A stretch of DNA of 64,000 bases. Origin: an uncultured Eubacteriales bacterium. GTDB taxonomy: Bacteria; Bacillota; Clostridia; Oscillospirales; Acutalibacteraceae. The DNA is taken from contig CAKSDJ010000002.1 of assembly GCA_934445015.1 (NCBI GenBank), forward strand, positions 1 through 64,000, written 5' to 3'. A program made the position numbers and the translations under genes. Under the pieces are notes generated by a model. The model did not search any database, was not told where the DNA came from, and saw only the letters and a program-made list of their open reading frames with translations. Below, one piece after another: positions 33,843 to 42,807 of the stretch (position 1 is the first letter of the stretch; the number at the start of each line of letters is the position of its first letter).

Positions 33843-34256
33843 ATGAAAAAATTTACAACCCTGATTTTATGCTTAGCGTTTGCGCTGTCACTTGCGGCGT
33901 GCGCACGCACTATGGATGATGCGGCATCGGACGCGCAGTCTATGAAAAGTTCGGTTGAAAGCGGCGCCGAAAGTATGAAAGACAAGGCAGACAGCGCCAT
34001 GCAGTCGGCTGAGGATTCGGTAAAGAGCGGCGATATGCAGGTTACAACCAAAATAACCGCCGAGCAGGCACGCAATGCGGCACTCGCACACGCGGGTCTT
34101 ACCGATGAGGACGTAAAGGATGTTGACATCGACCTTGACCGCGATAACGGCGTACTCATTTATGAGGTTGACTTTAACCACGGCGATACCGAATATGATT
34201 ACGATATAAATGCCGACACCGGTGAAATAATCTCATCAAATAAGAGCAAAAATTAA
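33843..34256 (+). CDS. PepSY-domain lipoprotein
   Basis: 137 residues. Lipobox LSLAAC (Cys about 20), then a helical, Ser/Asp/Met-rich segment of about 40 residues (repeats of SxxSVxSGxESMxDK type), then one PepSY domain: ITAEQARNAALAHAGLTDED, VLIYEVDFNHGDTEYDYDIN, ADTGEII. PepSY domains often inhibit or bind peptidases outside the membrane. ATG 33843 was chosen because the signal peptide begins there. The ribosome site is locked in a hairpin (33805-33835). Confidence 0.88.
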   Translation: MKKFTTLILCLAFALSLAACARTMDDAASDAQSMKSSVESGAESMKDKADSAMQSAEDSVKSGDMQVTTKITAEQARNAALAHAGLTDEDVKDVDIDLDRDNGVLIYEVDFNHGDTEYDYDINADTGEIISSNKSKN

Positions 34257-34267
34257 AATCGGAAATT

Positions 34268-34312
34268 AAAAAATTCATTCTTCCGCTTTCCTGTCGGAAA
34301 AATGAATTTTTT
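34268..34312 (+). terminator. Terminator of the PepSY gene
   Basis: AAAATTCATT..TTCCG pairs with CGGAA..AATGAATTTT, with a loop of about 9 nt and a T-run. The arms are long and nearly perfect, so it could also work in reverse. Confidence 0.8.
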
Positions 34313-34313
34313 A

Positions 34314-34342
34314 TTGCACCTAAAATAAAGATGTGTTATGAT
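34314..34342 (+). promoter_or_regulatory. Promoter of the lipoprotein gene at 34373
   Basis: TTGCAC (34314-34319), 17-nt spacer, TATGAT (34337-34342), about 30 bp before the ATG. Confidence 0.6.
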
Positions 34343-34372
34343 AGTAGCAGTATTTTAAACGAGGTATAAAAA

Positions 34373-34801
34373 ATGAAAAAACTGTTTTGTATAATGTTGT
34401 GTCTGCTTTTAGCATTTTGTTTTTCGGGCTGTAAAGACGCCGCAGACAACGGTTCGGGCGAGTATTACATATTAGAACTGACCGAAAACAAAATACCCGA
34501 CGAGGCACAATTTAAAATCACCGATGATGACGGTACCGTGTGGCTTGAAAACGGTGACGTTGACAAGGTGCTTGTTGTTTTTGAAAAGGATAAAAACCGT
34601 TATTTGGAACTTAAACTTACGCGCGGCGGCGCCAAAAAGTTTAAAAAGGCGCTTAAACACAATAAAGACGGCGTGCTAAGTATTATGTTAGGTGATGAAA
34701 AATTGGCTTCCCCCGTAATTGCCGACGATGCCGAAGATGACAGCGCAATAGTTCTCGGCGAATATGAGGACGTTATATCATGGTTCAATCGTCTTACGTA
34801 A
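34373..34801 (+). CDS. Lipoprotein with SecD P1-head-like domain
   Basis: 142 residues. Lipobox CFSGC (Cys about 21). The C-terminal half reads YLELKLTRGGAKKFKKAL, VLSIMLGDEKLASPVIADDA and AIVLGEYE. This follows the pattern of the P1 head subdomain of SecD (LxFTxEGxxKFxxxT, LAIxLDGxVxSAPxI, AxIxGxF), the periplasmic part that handles translocating proteins. Here it is detached, with no SecD membrane domain or secF nearby. It has its own promoter and terminator. The domain call is by pattern only. Confidence 0.65.
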   Translation: MKKLFCIMLCLLLAFCFSGCKDAADNGSGEYYILELTENKIPDEAQFKITDDDGTVWLENGDVDKVLVVFEKDKNRYLELKLTRGGAKKFKKALKHNKDGVLSIMLGDEKLASPVIADDAEDDSAIVLGEYEDVISWFNRLT

Positions 34802-34868
34802 CGGTTGAAAAAACGCAGCAAAACAAAGTTCAAATTACACACCGCAAAAATCGGTTTATTTAAAGATT

Positions 34869-34901
34869 AAGGTCCGCGAATTTTTTTCGCGGACCTTTTT
34901 T
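34869..34901. terminator. Terminator between converging lipoprotein and ABC exporter genes
   Basis: AAGGTCCGCGA pairs with CGCGGACCTT around a T-rich loop, with T6 after. The A-run before it allows weaker activity on the minus strand for the ABC exporter transcript. Confidence 0.85.
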
Positions 34902-34917
34902 GTATTGCAATATGTTT

Positions 34918-36738
34918 TTAAGACTGTATCTTTTTAAAAGCATAAAACTCACCTTTTTTGGCTATAAGTTCATCATAAGTGCCGTATTCAACACATTTTC
35001 CGTTTTTAATAACGGCAATTTTGTCGGCATTTTTAATTGTTGAAAGGCGATGTGCCACTATAAATGTGGTGCGGTCACGCGTAAGGCTGTCAATTGCCGA
35101 TTGAATTTCGCGCTCGGTAACGCTGTCAAGCGCGCTTGTTGCCTCGTCAAAAATAATCACTTTTGGGTTACGTATAATCGCACGCGCAATAGCTATGCGC
35201 TGCCGCTGTCCGCCCGAAAGTTTTGCGCCGTGCTCACCTACACCCGTATCAAGACCCTGCGGCAAACCTGCTATAACATCGTCAAGCTGCGCCGCATGCA
35301 CGGCATAGGCTATTTCATCATCGGTGTAATCTGTTCGGCCATAGGTTATGTTCTCACGCACAGTGCCGGAAAAAAGTATTGAATTTTGCGGCACAACCGA
35401 TATGTTTTCTCTGTACGACCGCAGATCAAAATCTTTAATGTTTTTGCCGTCAATCAAAACTTCGCCGCTTTCGGCAAAATTAAAGCCTATAACAAGGTTC
35501 AGAATTGTGCTTTTGCCCGAACCGGATTCACCTACAAGGGCGACGGTTTCGCCGGCATTCACCGTTAAATTAAGTCCGTTCAGTACGTGTGTTTGCATAT
35601 CGTAGTTGAAAACAACGTCTTTGAACTCATATTTGCCCTCAAGGTCGGCAAGTTTAGGTTTATTGTTGTTCTTTTCAATATCATAAGCCGAAAGTATCTC
35701 ACCTATCGAGCGTATTGCGTCTGTGCCGCGCGTTATTGCCGGCAACAGGTATATAATGCTCATAACATTGTCTGAAAGCGAAGAAAAATAGGTCTGATAA
35801 AGCGATATTTCACCTATTGATATAAACTTTTTATACGCCATAATTGCGGTTATGAATAAGCACAGTATTTTAAAAAAGTTCATCAACACCCAGCTTATTG
35901 CACCAAAAAAGCTGAATGTCGCGTCTGAACGGTAACCGCGTTCGGCAATTTGTGTTATGGATTTTGTAAGTTTTTTGACTTCAGTGTTTTCAAGCGAATG
36001 GGCACGGGTTACGGGTATCAGTTCTTCCATATCGTAAACTTCGGCAGAAGTGTTTTCAAGCTGTTCCCTTAACTCCTTTGCCTGCCTGCGCATAATTTTT
36101 CCGAAAAATTTACGCATAATTACCGATGACGGCACCATAACCAAAAACATTAAAAATACAGCAATGTTGTTTGAAATTACGACAATCAGTGTAATCGCCA
36201 TATTTATAACAGTGCCCAAAACGGTGTTCATAATGTGCGACGCCAAGTCGGTTACCACCTCAACGTCACGCATAACTTTTGACTGAATTTTGCCCGATTG
36301 CGTGTCTTTGTGAAACGATATTGAAAGCTGCTGAAGTTTGCGCACCATTGCACCGCGCAGCCCTGCTTCAACATTTCGGTTTGCTTTTGAAAGAATTTTG
36401 ACAAACATTGTATGAAACGGAATGTTGAGTATAAGCAGCACCGCCGCAATCACGCCGTCAATGCACAGTCGGGTCACCATATTTTGCGGCGGATCCGTAA
36501 CAAGGTTTATAATATCCGCCGTTAAAATAGGCAGCACCCACATAGGGCTGTCTTTTATTATGTATATAACAGATGCCAGCAAGAGCCTGCCGTAATGACC
36601 TTTATAAAGTTTGAACAAAAGTTTGAAGGAGCGTATTTTCTGAGGATTTTCAGACATATACGCTTCAATAAATCTGTCTTCCGAATCGATGATTTCATCT
36701 TCAAAAAAATGTTGTTTTGACGCTTTTTTATCTTTCAT
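34918..36738 (-). CDS. ABC exporter, fused permease and ATPase
   Basis: Type IV ABC exporter half-transporter of about 606 residues; likely a homodimer moving lipid, drug or peptide across the membrane. Six membrane helices between about 70 and 360, then the nucleotide-binding domain: Walker A GESGSGKSTILNL, Q-loop SVVPQNSILFSG, signature LSGGQRQRIAIARA, Walker B VIIFDEATSALD, and H-loop VAHRLSTI. I chose ATG 36738 (MKDKKASKQH) with GGGG upstream; a TTG at 36795 lacks a ribosome site. Substrate unknown. It lies downstream of spoIIE on the same strand, 120 bp away. Confidence 0.9.
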   Translation of the reverse strand: MKDKKASKQHFFEDEIIDSEDRFIEAYMSENPQKIRSFKLLFKLYKGHYGRLLLASVIYIIKDSPMWVLPILTADIINLVTDPPQNMVTRLCIDGVIAAVLLILNIPFHTMFVKILSKANRNVEAGLRGAMVRKLQQLSISFHKDTQSGKIQSKVMRDVEVVTDLASHIMNTVLGTVINMAITLIVVISNNIAVFLMFLVMVPSSVIMRKFFGKIMRRQAKELREQLENTSAEVYDMEELIPVTRAHSLENTEVKKLTKSITQIAERGYRSDATFSFFGAISWVLMNFFKILCLFITAIMAYKKFISIGEISLYQTYFSSLSDNVMSIIYLLPAITRGTDAIRSIGEILSAYDIEKNNNKPKLADLEGKYEFKDVVFNYDMQTHVLNGLNLTVNAGETVALVGESGSGKSTILNLVIGFNFAESGEVLIDGKNIKDFDLRSYRENISVVPQNSILFSGTVRENITYGRTDYTDDEIAYAVHAAQLDDVIAGLPQGLDTGVGEHGAKLSGGQRQRIAIARAIIRNPKVIIFDEATSALDSVTEREIQSAIDSLTRDRTTFIVAHRLSTIKNADKIAVIKNGKCVEYGTYDELIAKKGEFYAFKKIQS

Positions 36739-36858
36739 ATCAAAGCCCCGTTCTTTGCGCGGACACGGTCGATTTGCCGCCCGCTCGTATGACAAATTAT
36801 TTTCAAGATAAAAATATCACAGCAGTCAAATTTTGTCAATACGAAAAAACGGATTTTT

Positions 36859-39165
36859 TTATGTTTTTTCAACTATTGCCGCCATAACGGTTATATCATC
36901 GGGTTTGCCCTCGGTGCGGCGCCTCATTGCACAACTGCAAATATGCTCTGCGAGGTCCTGCGCACCGCCGTCTGCCCAAGATTCAAGTTCGGCGCGTATC
37001 CACTCGGTGCCGTCAAATGTAACGCCGTCGGATACAAGCAAAAGTATATCGCCCGAACGCAGTTTTATGCCTGCGCGGTCAAACGATACGTCCTTTAAAA
37101 TGCCTATCGGCATTGATGTGCTTTCTGCCCTGCCCGATTTGCCGCCGCGGCGCACAACCGTGGGTGCGGCGCCCGCCTTATAAAGTTCGGCACAACCCGT
37201 AAACAGGTCAATGCTCGCTATATCCATTGTAGCAAGCGACTCATCGGTAGATTTAAAAAGCATTGAAGAATTTAAAATTTTCAGCGAACAATCGTATCCA
37301 AAACCGGCTTTAAGCAGCCGCGCCATAAGCCCCGATGCCATTGCGCCGTCAACTGCCGCGCGTCCGCCGGTACCCATACCGTCGCTCAGGATCATTATAA
37401 AATGGCCTTTTCCGTCATTAAAATATTTGAATGCGTCACCGCAAACCGAACCTGCCGCGGCGCAGTGTTGGTCTACGCCTATATCGACTCTGAACACGGG
37501 GTGTTCGTTTACCGTCATTAACATAGTATCGTTTGTTTTTGTAATGTTGGGTATGTCAAAATCGCGTTCGCAGGCAAGCGACAGCATTTTCATAATTTGC
37601 AGTCGGTTAATTACCGTATCCGGCTCGGTTTTAAGTTTCATTTCAAGCGACATACGGTTATATTTATCGATTTTTGCGGCACACTCTTTTGTATCAAGCC
37701 CTAAGTTTTTAAGCGCCGCTGCCGCTGTTGACGCAGCCATATCGTCAAACTGTTCGCCGTTTGCAAAATCGCTTGCAAGTTCGCTGAGCATTTTTGAAAT
37801 GCCCTCAAACTGTTCCGACACAACAAGCCGCACCTCTTCAATGCGGTTTTCTGCCGCAAGCATAGAGGCGTATTGCGAATACCTTGATTTTACGGTATCC
37901 TCCATTTTTTTGACGCGTAAGCACCTGCCCCGAAACTCATCTAATTCGGGCGCGGTTTCCGGTATTTCACCGCACTTTGCAAAATTCACCATTTGCATTA
38001 CGGCGGCAAGGGTCTGCTCGGCCTTGTTTTCCCAACAGTGAAGCCGCAGTTTGCAGCCTGCACAGGCGTCCTGTTCAATAAGGGCAAGCACCGTTTTAAA
38101 ATCGGGCGCATTTATTTTTCCGAGTTTTTTTGAAACCTGCGTAACCGTGCTTGAGACATCTTTTAAAGCATCCGATGCAATATCAAGCCGCATATTGAGT
38201 GCGTGGTTTAATCCTCTGTCTGCAGCAACTTTCGGTTGATGGTAAAAAAACTTGCTCAAAAAAATACCGAACGTGCGCGGAATTAAAAGAAATAAAATCG
38301 AACCTATTATAATTTCAACCAAAAACGGTATTGAACCGGTTTTGAATTTAACAAATGAAAGTCCTATTATGCCCGATGCCACTGCCGCGGCGCACTGTGC
38401 ATATTTGCCTAAAACGCCGAACATACCGGCAGAAAGCCCGATAAGCGCGTATATTCCGAAACCGCCCTCAAACGCACCTGTAATTGCAGCGCAAAAAGAT
38501 ACCGCAATGCCGCATATTGAACCTGATGTGATTCCGCCGTATTTTGCGGCGGCAAGAATTAAAAACACACCTGCCGTTTTACCTACCGATACCCCGAAAA
38601 CCGTAAAATTTGAAAGACCCGTCAGCACAACCGAAGCGGTTACAAGAATACAGGCGAGTTCATCGTAGTTAAGACCGCAGTTGCGTCGGCTTAGCGATAA
38701 AAACGTTTTGTGCGTAATTATCACCGCCGCAAAAATTATAAGGCTTTCTGCCGTGAGTTTAAGCGCGTCAAGCGGAATGCCGCTGTATGTAACAGCACCG
38801 GTAAAAGCGTTTGCAAGCATTGTTATAAGTCCTAAAAACAACGGGTTTTCACTTATTTTTTTATAGCCTGAAAGCAGTAATCTTATTGCTATTACGGCAA
38901 AGAGCGCCGCTATGTACCTGAAACCTCCGTTTCCTATTGCGGGAATAAAATACCCCACAAAAGCGCCTGCCGCAATGCTCGGTAAAAATACGGATGTGCA
39001 GCCACCTACAAGGCACAGTCCGAACGGCATAAGATTTTCAAGTATAACCCCGCGTGAGGCAATAAATCCAAGCAGTGCCGTAAATATATGTAAAGCGGCA
39101 GCGGCGGCAAGTTCTTTTTTGTTTAAATTAAGTTCTTGCTTTGGTTTTGTTGTTAAGTCTTTCAT
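36859..39165 (-). CDS. spoIIE: Stage II sporulation protein E (SpoIIE phosphatase)
   Basis: Membrane PP2C phosphatase that dephosphorylates SpoIIAA and activates sigma-F in the forespore. About ten hydrophobic helices in the N-terminal 320 residues; a central region including Cys-rich CAGCKLRLHCW; then the C-terminal phosphatase with ILSDGMGTGGRAAVDGAM, IASIDLFTGCAELYKAGAAP and LLVSDGVTF. Metal-binding Asp residues are present. 768 residues, close to the Bacillus protein. I chose ATG 39165 with CGGAGA upstream over the longer frame. No spoIIA operon is in the window. Confidence 0.93.
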   Translation of the reverse strand: MKDLTTKPKQELNLNKKELAAAAALHIFTALLGFIASRGVILENLMPFGLCLVGGCTSVFLPSIAAGAFVGYFIPAIGNGGFRYIAALFAVIAIRLLLSGYKKISENPLFLGLITMLANAFTGAVTYSGIPLDALKLTAESLIIFAAVIITHKTFLSLSRRNCGLNYDELACILVTASVVLTGLSNFTVFGVSVGKTAGVFLILAAAKYGGITSGSICGIAVSFCAAITGAFEGGFGIYALIGLSAGMFGVLGKYAQCAAAVASGIIGLSFVKFKTGSIPFLVEIIIGSILFLLIPRTFGIFLSKFFYHQPKVAADRGLNHALNMRLDIASDALKDVSSTVTQVSKKLGKINAPDFKTVLALIEQDACAGCKLRLHCWENKAEQTLAAVMQMVNFAKCGEIPETAPELDEFRGRCLRVKKMEDTVKSRYSQYASMLAAENRIEEVRLVVSEQFEGISKMLSELASDFANGEQFDDMAASTAAAALKNLGLDTKECAAKIDKYNRMSLEMKLKTEPDTVINRLQIMKMLSLACERDFDIPNITKTNDTMLMTVNEHPVFRVDIGVDQHCAAAGSVCGDAFKYFNDGKGHFIMILSDGMGTGGRAAVDGAMASGLMARLLKAGFGYDCSLKILNSSMLFKSTDESLATMDIASIDLFTGCAELYKAGAAPTVVRRGGKSGRAESTSMPIGILKDVSFDRAGIKLRSGDILLLVSDGVTFDGTEWIRAELESWADGGAQDLAEHICSCAMRRRTEGKPDDITVMAAIVEKT

Positions 39166-39350
39166 TTTAAAATCTCCGTTTCGTTTGACATCAGGTGATA
39201 AGTTCTCAAAGTTATTATATATCCAAACCCGTAAATTTTTTGTCAAACCGAGTGTGCAGAAAAAAACGATTTTTTGTCCTTAAAAATCAAAAAAATAATA
39301 CTCATAATTTTAAAAGTATGCGGAAAAATAAGTTCGGAGGGATTTATATT

Positions 39351-39989
39351 ATGAACAGACTGTTTAAAACGCTGCTTATTGTTTTTTTGCTTTTGTGCCT
39401 GCTTTGCGTATCGGCAAGCGCGCTTTCAAAAATGGGATCTACCGGCAAAGAGGTCTCCGATATTCAGAGCGTACTTAAAAATCAGGGTTATTACACCGGC
39501 TCGGTCGACGGCATATACGGCACGGCAACCCGAAACGCCGTTATAAATTTTCAAAAAGCAAACGGACTAAGCGCCGACGGCATAGTTGGCAAAAACACCC
39601 TTTCGGCACTCGGTATCGGTTCGTCGAACTCATATAACTCAGCAGATTACGAACTGCTTGCGCGTATTATATCGGCAGAGGCAAGAGGCGAAACGTATTT
39701 AGGTCAGGTTGCGGTCGGCGCGGTTGTGCTTAACCGCGTAGAGCACCCGTCTTTTCCGGATACGGTGTCAGGGGTAGTTTATCAGAACGGGGCGTTTTCG
39801 TGTATAAACGACGGTCAGTTTTATGAAGAGGTGGTTGACAGCGCCTACTCTGCGGCACGCGACGCACTTAACGGATTAGACCCAAGCGGCGGCGCAATAT
39901 ATTATTACAATCCGGCAATCGCCACAAACAAGTGGATCTTCGGCAGACCCGTTATAACCACAATAGGCAGACACGTTTTTTGCAGTTAA
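39351..39989 (+). CDS. sleB: Spore cortex-lytic enzyme / cell wall hydrolase (SleB-like)
   Basis: Secreted hydrolase that degrades cortex peptidoglycan in germination. Signal peptide (VFLLLCLLCVSASA), one PG_binding_1 domain (about 30-88: GSTGKEVSDIQSVLKNQGYY and TRNAVINFQKANGLSADGIVG), then a Hydrolase_2 domain starting LLARIISAEARGETYLGQVAVGA with the catalytic Glu in SAEARGE. It ends HVFCS. Length 212 is typical. CGGAGGG ribosome site. Divergent from spoIIE. A vegetative YkvT/CwlJ-like role is possible, but the layout fits SleB. Confidence 0.85.
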   Translation: MNRLFKTLLIVFLLLCLLCVSASALSKMGSTGKEVSDIQSVLKNQGYYTGSVDGIYGTATRNAVINFQKANGLSADGIVGKNTLSALGIGSSNSYNSADYELLARIISAEARGETYLGQVAVGAVVLNRVEHPSFPDTVSGVVYQNGAFSCINDGQFYEEVVDSAYSAARDALNGLDPSGGAIYYYNPAIATNKWIFGRPVITTIGRHVFCS

Positions 39990-40011
39990 AACGTAAACGG
40001 TTTGTGAAATA

Positions 40012-40054
40012 AAAAAGCACCGATTTTACATCACTTGTGCAAAGTCGGTGCTTT
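40012..40054. terminator. Terminator between converging sleB and galT
   Basis: AAAGCACCGA (40014-40023) pairs with TCGGTGCTTT (40045-40054). On the minus strand a T6 run follows, so it mainly ends galT; on the plus strand the T-run is short. Confidence 0.75.
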
Positions 40055-40091
40055 AAAAATAATTTTTATTAGGGCGAGGCGCTTTACAAAA

Positions 40092-41585
40092 TTATTTGTT
40101 TACGCTGTCAATAAATTTTATAAAGGCGTCTGCGCCCTGCTTATTGCGCTTGAAAACGCCGGCGTCTTCAAGCACTTTTGAAAATACAATGCCTATTTCG
40201 TCCTTTAATATTTTGTCTATATTGTCGGCGTTTATATCATTGTATTTTGCCTTGATCTCATCTGCCCAGTCGGCGTGTTTTTCAAGACTTTCAATTGCCC
40301 TTATATCTGAGTTATTGAGTATCGCTTCGGCAAGGTCTGCCATTTCGGTTTTAAGACGCGCCGGCAGCACCGCAAGACCCATAACTTCAATAAGACCTAT
40401 ATTTTCTTTTTTAATATGGTGCAATTCATTATGAGGGTGAAAATAACCCAAAGGATATTCAGGTGTTGTAATGTTATTGCGAAGCACGAGATCAAGTTCA
40501 TACTTGTCGCCGCGCATACGTGCAATTGGTGTTGCGGCGTTGTGGGGTTCACCGTCGGTCTCGGCAAAAATAAATACTTCTTCATCGGTGTATGCCTGCC
40601 ATGCCGTAAAAATTTTGTCGGCAAGGTCGATAATTCTTTCGCTGCTGTCTGCGGTAAGCCTTATTACCGACATCGGCCATTTTACAATACCTGCGGTTAC
40701 GTCTTCAAAGCCTTTAAATACAACGGGCGTTTCAATAGGCGCTTTTTCCATGGCAAAGGTGTATCTGCCGCCCTGAAAATGCTCATGACTTAAAATTGAG
40801 CCGCCCACTATCGGCAGGCCTGCGTTAGAGCCTATAAAATAATGCGGAAAAATTTTAATAAAGTCAAACAGTTTGCAAAATGCCTTGCGGTTAACAAGCA
40901 TAGGCGTGTGTTCGCCGTTTAACACTATACAGTGTTCGGGGTAATAAACATAGGGTGAATACTGCATAAACCAATTTTCATCGGTAAGTTTAAGCGGTAT
41001 CAAACGGTGATTTTGCCTCGCAGGAAAATTAAGCCTGCCGGCATAACCCTCACACTCTTTACAAAGCAGGCATTTCGGATAGCCCGACTGTGGTGCGTTT
41101 TTTGCCGCCATAATCTCTTTCAGGCTTTTTTCGGGTTTTGAAAGATTGATTGTAATGTCGAGGTCGCCGTATTCGGTAGGCGATACCCACTTAATGTCCT
41201 TTTTAATGCGGTATGTGCGAATATAATCGCTGTTTTTTGACAGTTCGTGATAGTAGTCGGTAGCGGCTTGCGGAGAGTTTTTGTAACGCTCAAAAAATTC
41301 GCGTTCTACCTCTGACGGGCGCGGCATCATAAGACCCATAAGTTTTGTGTCGAACAGGTCGCGCGCGGTTACGTTATCCTTAATTATTCCTTTTTCTGCG
41401 GCGTAGTCAAGCAAATTTTTAAGCGTTGACTCCAAATCAACGTTTTCAAATGTTTCATCACATTCAAAACTGTCAAGGCCGAGTGCGTCTGCGATAAGAT
41501 TTGTTATATATATTTTGTCGCGGTCTGAAAAAAGATTTTTTTCAAGTCCGTAGCATACGAGTTTTTCAATTTCGCGATATATCAT
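40092..41585 (-). CDS. galT: UDP-glucose-hexose-1-phosphate uridylyltransferase (GalT, Firmicutes class II)
   Basis: Leloir-pathway enzyme swapping UMP between UDP-glucose and galactose 1-phosphate. Firmicutes-type GalT of 497 residues: Cys cluster in KCLLCKECEGYAGR, catalytic region SILSHEHFQGGRY, and FHPHNELHHIKKENIGLIEVMG near the C-terminus. GAGGTAATT ribosome site. It follows the DUF3048 lipoprotein gene by 17 bp. No galK or galE is visible, so its partners lie elsewhere. Confidence 0.93.
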   Translation of the reverse strand: MIYREIEKLVCYGLEKNLFSDRDKIYITNLIADALGLDSFECDETFENVDLESTLKNLLDYAAEKGIIKDNVTARDLFDTKLMGLMMPRPSEVEREFFERYKNSPQAATDYYHELSKNSDYIRTYRIKKDIKWVSPTEYGDLDITINLSKPEKSLKEIMAAKNAPQSGYPKCLLCKECEGYAGRLNFPARQNHRLIPLKLTDENWFMQYSPYVYYPEHCIVLNGEHTPMLVNRKAFCKLFDFIKIFPHYFIGSNAGLPIVGGSILSHEHFQGGRYTFAMEKAPIETPVVFKGFEDVTAGIVKWPMSVIRLTADSSERIIDLADKIFTAWQAYTDEEVFIFAETDGEPHNAATPIARMRGDKYELDLVLRNNITTPEYPLGYFHPHNELHHIKKENIGLIEVMGLAVLPARLKTEMADLAEAILNNSDIRAIESLEKHADWADEIKAKYNDINADNIDKILKDEIGIVFSKVLEDAGVFKRNKQGADAFIKFIDSVNK

Positions 41586-41602
41586 AATTACCTCAATCTT
41601 TG

Positions 41603-42628
41603 TTACTGAAAATTAGGCGTGCAGGTTGATTTGTTTGCGATACATACCCACGAGTTACCCGCTGCAACTTTAATTTCATTGCCTTCGGTGTCGGTAAATT
41701 TAATCGAATCGTTCGCGTTGCCCTTTGACCATTTGATAAACTGCATCGTACCGTTTGTTGCGTAGTAACCGTCGCCGCCTACAAGATCAACTTTGCGGTG
41801 TTTGCCGTCCGGATAGGTTGAAATGTTGGTCAAAAGCACAAATACGTTTTTAACCTGTGTTTGCTCTTTTGTAAAGTAATCCGACTGAGCCGCACCGCCT
41901 AAAAGTCGGGTGTAAAGACCGCTTTGGGCGTCATAGGTAAAGTTGGTTTTGGCAGCCGGAAACGGCACCGTAATGCTCGCAGCACTGCCGCCGTCAAGGC
42001 TAAGCGGTTCATTTGTAAAGTTCACCCACTCAGAGGTATTTGAGTTGGCAGTTTTAAATTTTTCGCTTATGCTTGACCACAGATCACCTGCTATTGCATA
42101 AAGCGTGTGTTCGCTTGCAAGTCCGTTTGAGATGCGTTTTGCACCTTTAGAATTTGTATCAATGCTGATATCGTCAATATCTTTAAGATGCGGCGCACAG
42201 TATGTCGGGTCTTGTCCGCAGTGAATGTAAATTGCGTTGTGACCGAGCGCCAGATCAACGTACGGGTAGCGTGCCGAGCGCACCGAGCCTATTTTGTCAA
42301 GCTTTGTGATGTCCTGATAAACTGCCATAAGGCGCGTAACGCCGCCTTCCACCTCGGTTTCATAAATAATATCGGCACGGTTTAAACCCGTCTGAACTTT
42401 TTGAGCGGTGCTTATGTTGTTTATCATAATAGCAACAGGTCTGCGCGCGGCAGCGTCCTCGCTTATACCTTCAACGCCGGTAAGCGGATTTACCAAAAGA
42501 TTTTCGGTCTGTTTGGGCGTTTCGCTGTCATCATAATCCGAAGGGTCGGCGTAAACAACGTCTTTATCGCATCCGACCGTAAAAACAAGCATAATGCAGC
42601 AAATGGCTGCAAGTAATTTTTTAAGCAT
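41603..42628 (-). CDS. DUF3048 lipoprotein (YerB-like)
   Basis: 341 residues. Lipobox VFTVGC (Cys about 20), then the DUF3048 domain: NPLTGVEGISEDAAARRPVAIMINN, LNRADIIYETEVEGGVTRLMAVYQD, and IGSVRSARYPYVDLALGHNAIYIHCG. The C-terminal DUF3048_C part contains YYATNGTMQFIKWSKG. It should be attached to the outside of the membrane. Function unknown. I chose ATG 42628 behind GGGGGA. First gene of a two-gene unit with galT. Confidence 0.92.
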   Translation of the reverse strand: MLKKLLAAICCIMLVFTVGCDKDVVYADPSDYDDSETPKQTENLLVNPLTGVEGISEDAAARRPVAIMINNISTAQKVQTGLNRADIIYETEVEGGVTRLMAVYQDITKLDKIGSVRSARYPYVDLALGHNAIYIHCGQDPTYCAPHLKDIDDISIDTNSKGAKRISNGLASEHTLYAIAGDLWSSISEKFKTANSNTSEWVNFTNEPLSLDGGSAASITVPFPAAKTNFTYDAQSGLYTRLLGGAAQSDYFTKEQTQVKNVFVLLTNISTYPDGKHRKVDLVGGDGYYATNGTMQFIKWSKGNANDSIKFTDTEGNEIKVAAGNSWVCIANKSTCTPNFQ

Positions 42629-42747
42629 TTTAAAAATCCCCCAGATGTTAAGTATAACAACTATTATAATATCTTCTGTGTTGCTTTTCAAGACAAATCG
42701 AAAAAATATTGCAACAAAATTTTACATCAAAATCGGTATATTTATTG

Positions 42748-42776
42748 TTGTGAAATTTGTCGATATAGTGTATAAT
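42748..42776 (+). promoter_or_regulatory. Promoter of the cysteine desulfurase-thiI operon
   Basis: TTGTGA (42748-42753), 17-nt spacer, TATAAT (42771-42776), about 30 bp upstream of the TTG start. Confidence 0.7.
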
Positions 42777-42807
42777 AAATATGTATATATTTTAAGGGGT
42801 GTAATCT

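Noticed and set aside
37211..38041. 276-codon plus-strand frame
   Set aside because: Mirror frame of spoIIE with biased Ser/Ile-rich composition and no signals of its own.
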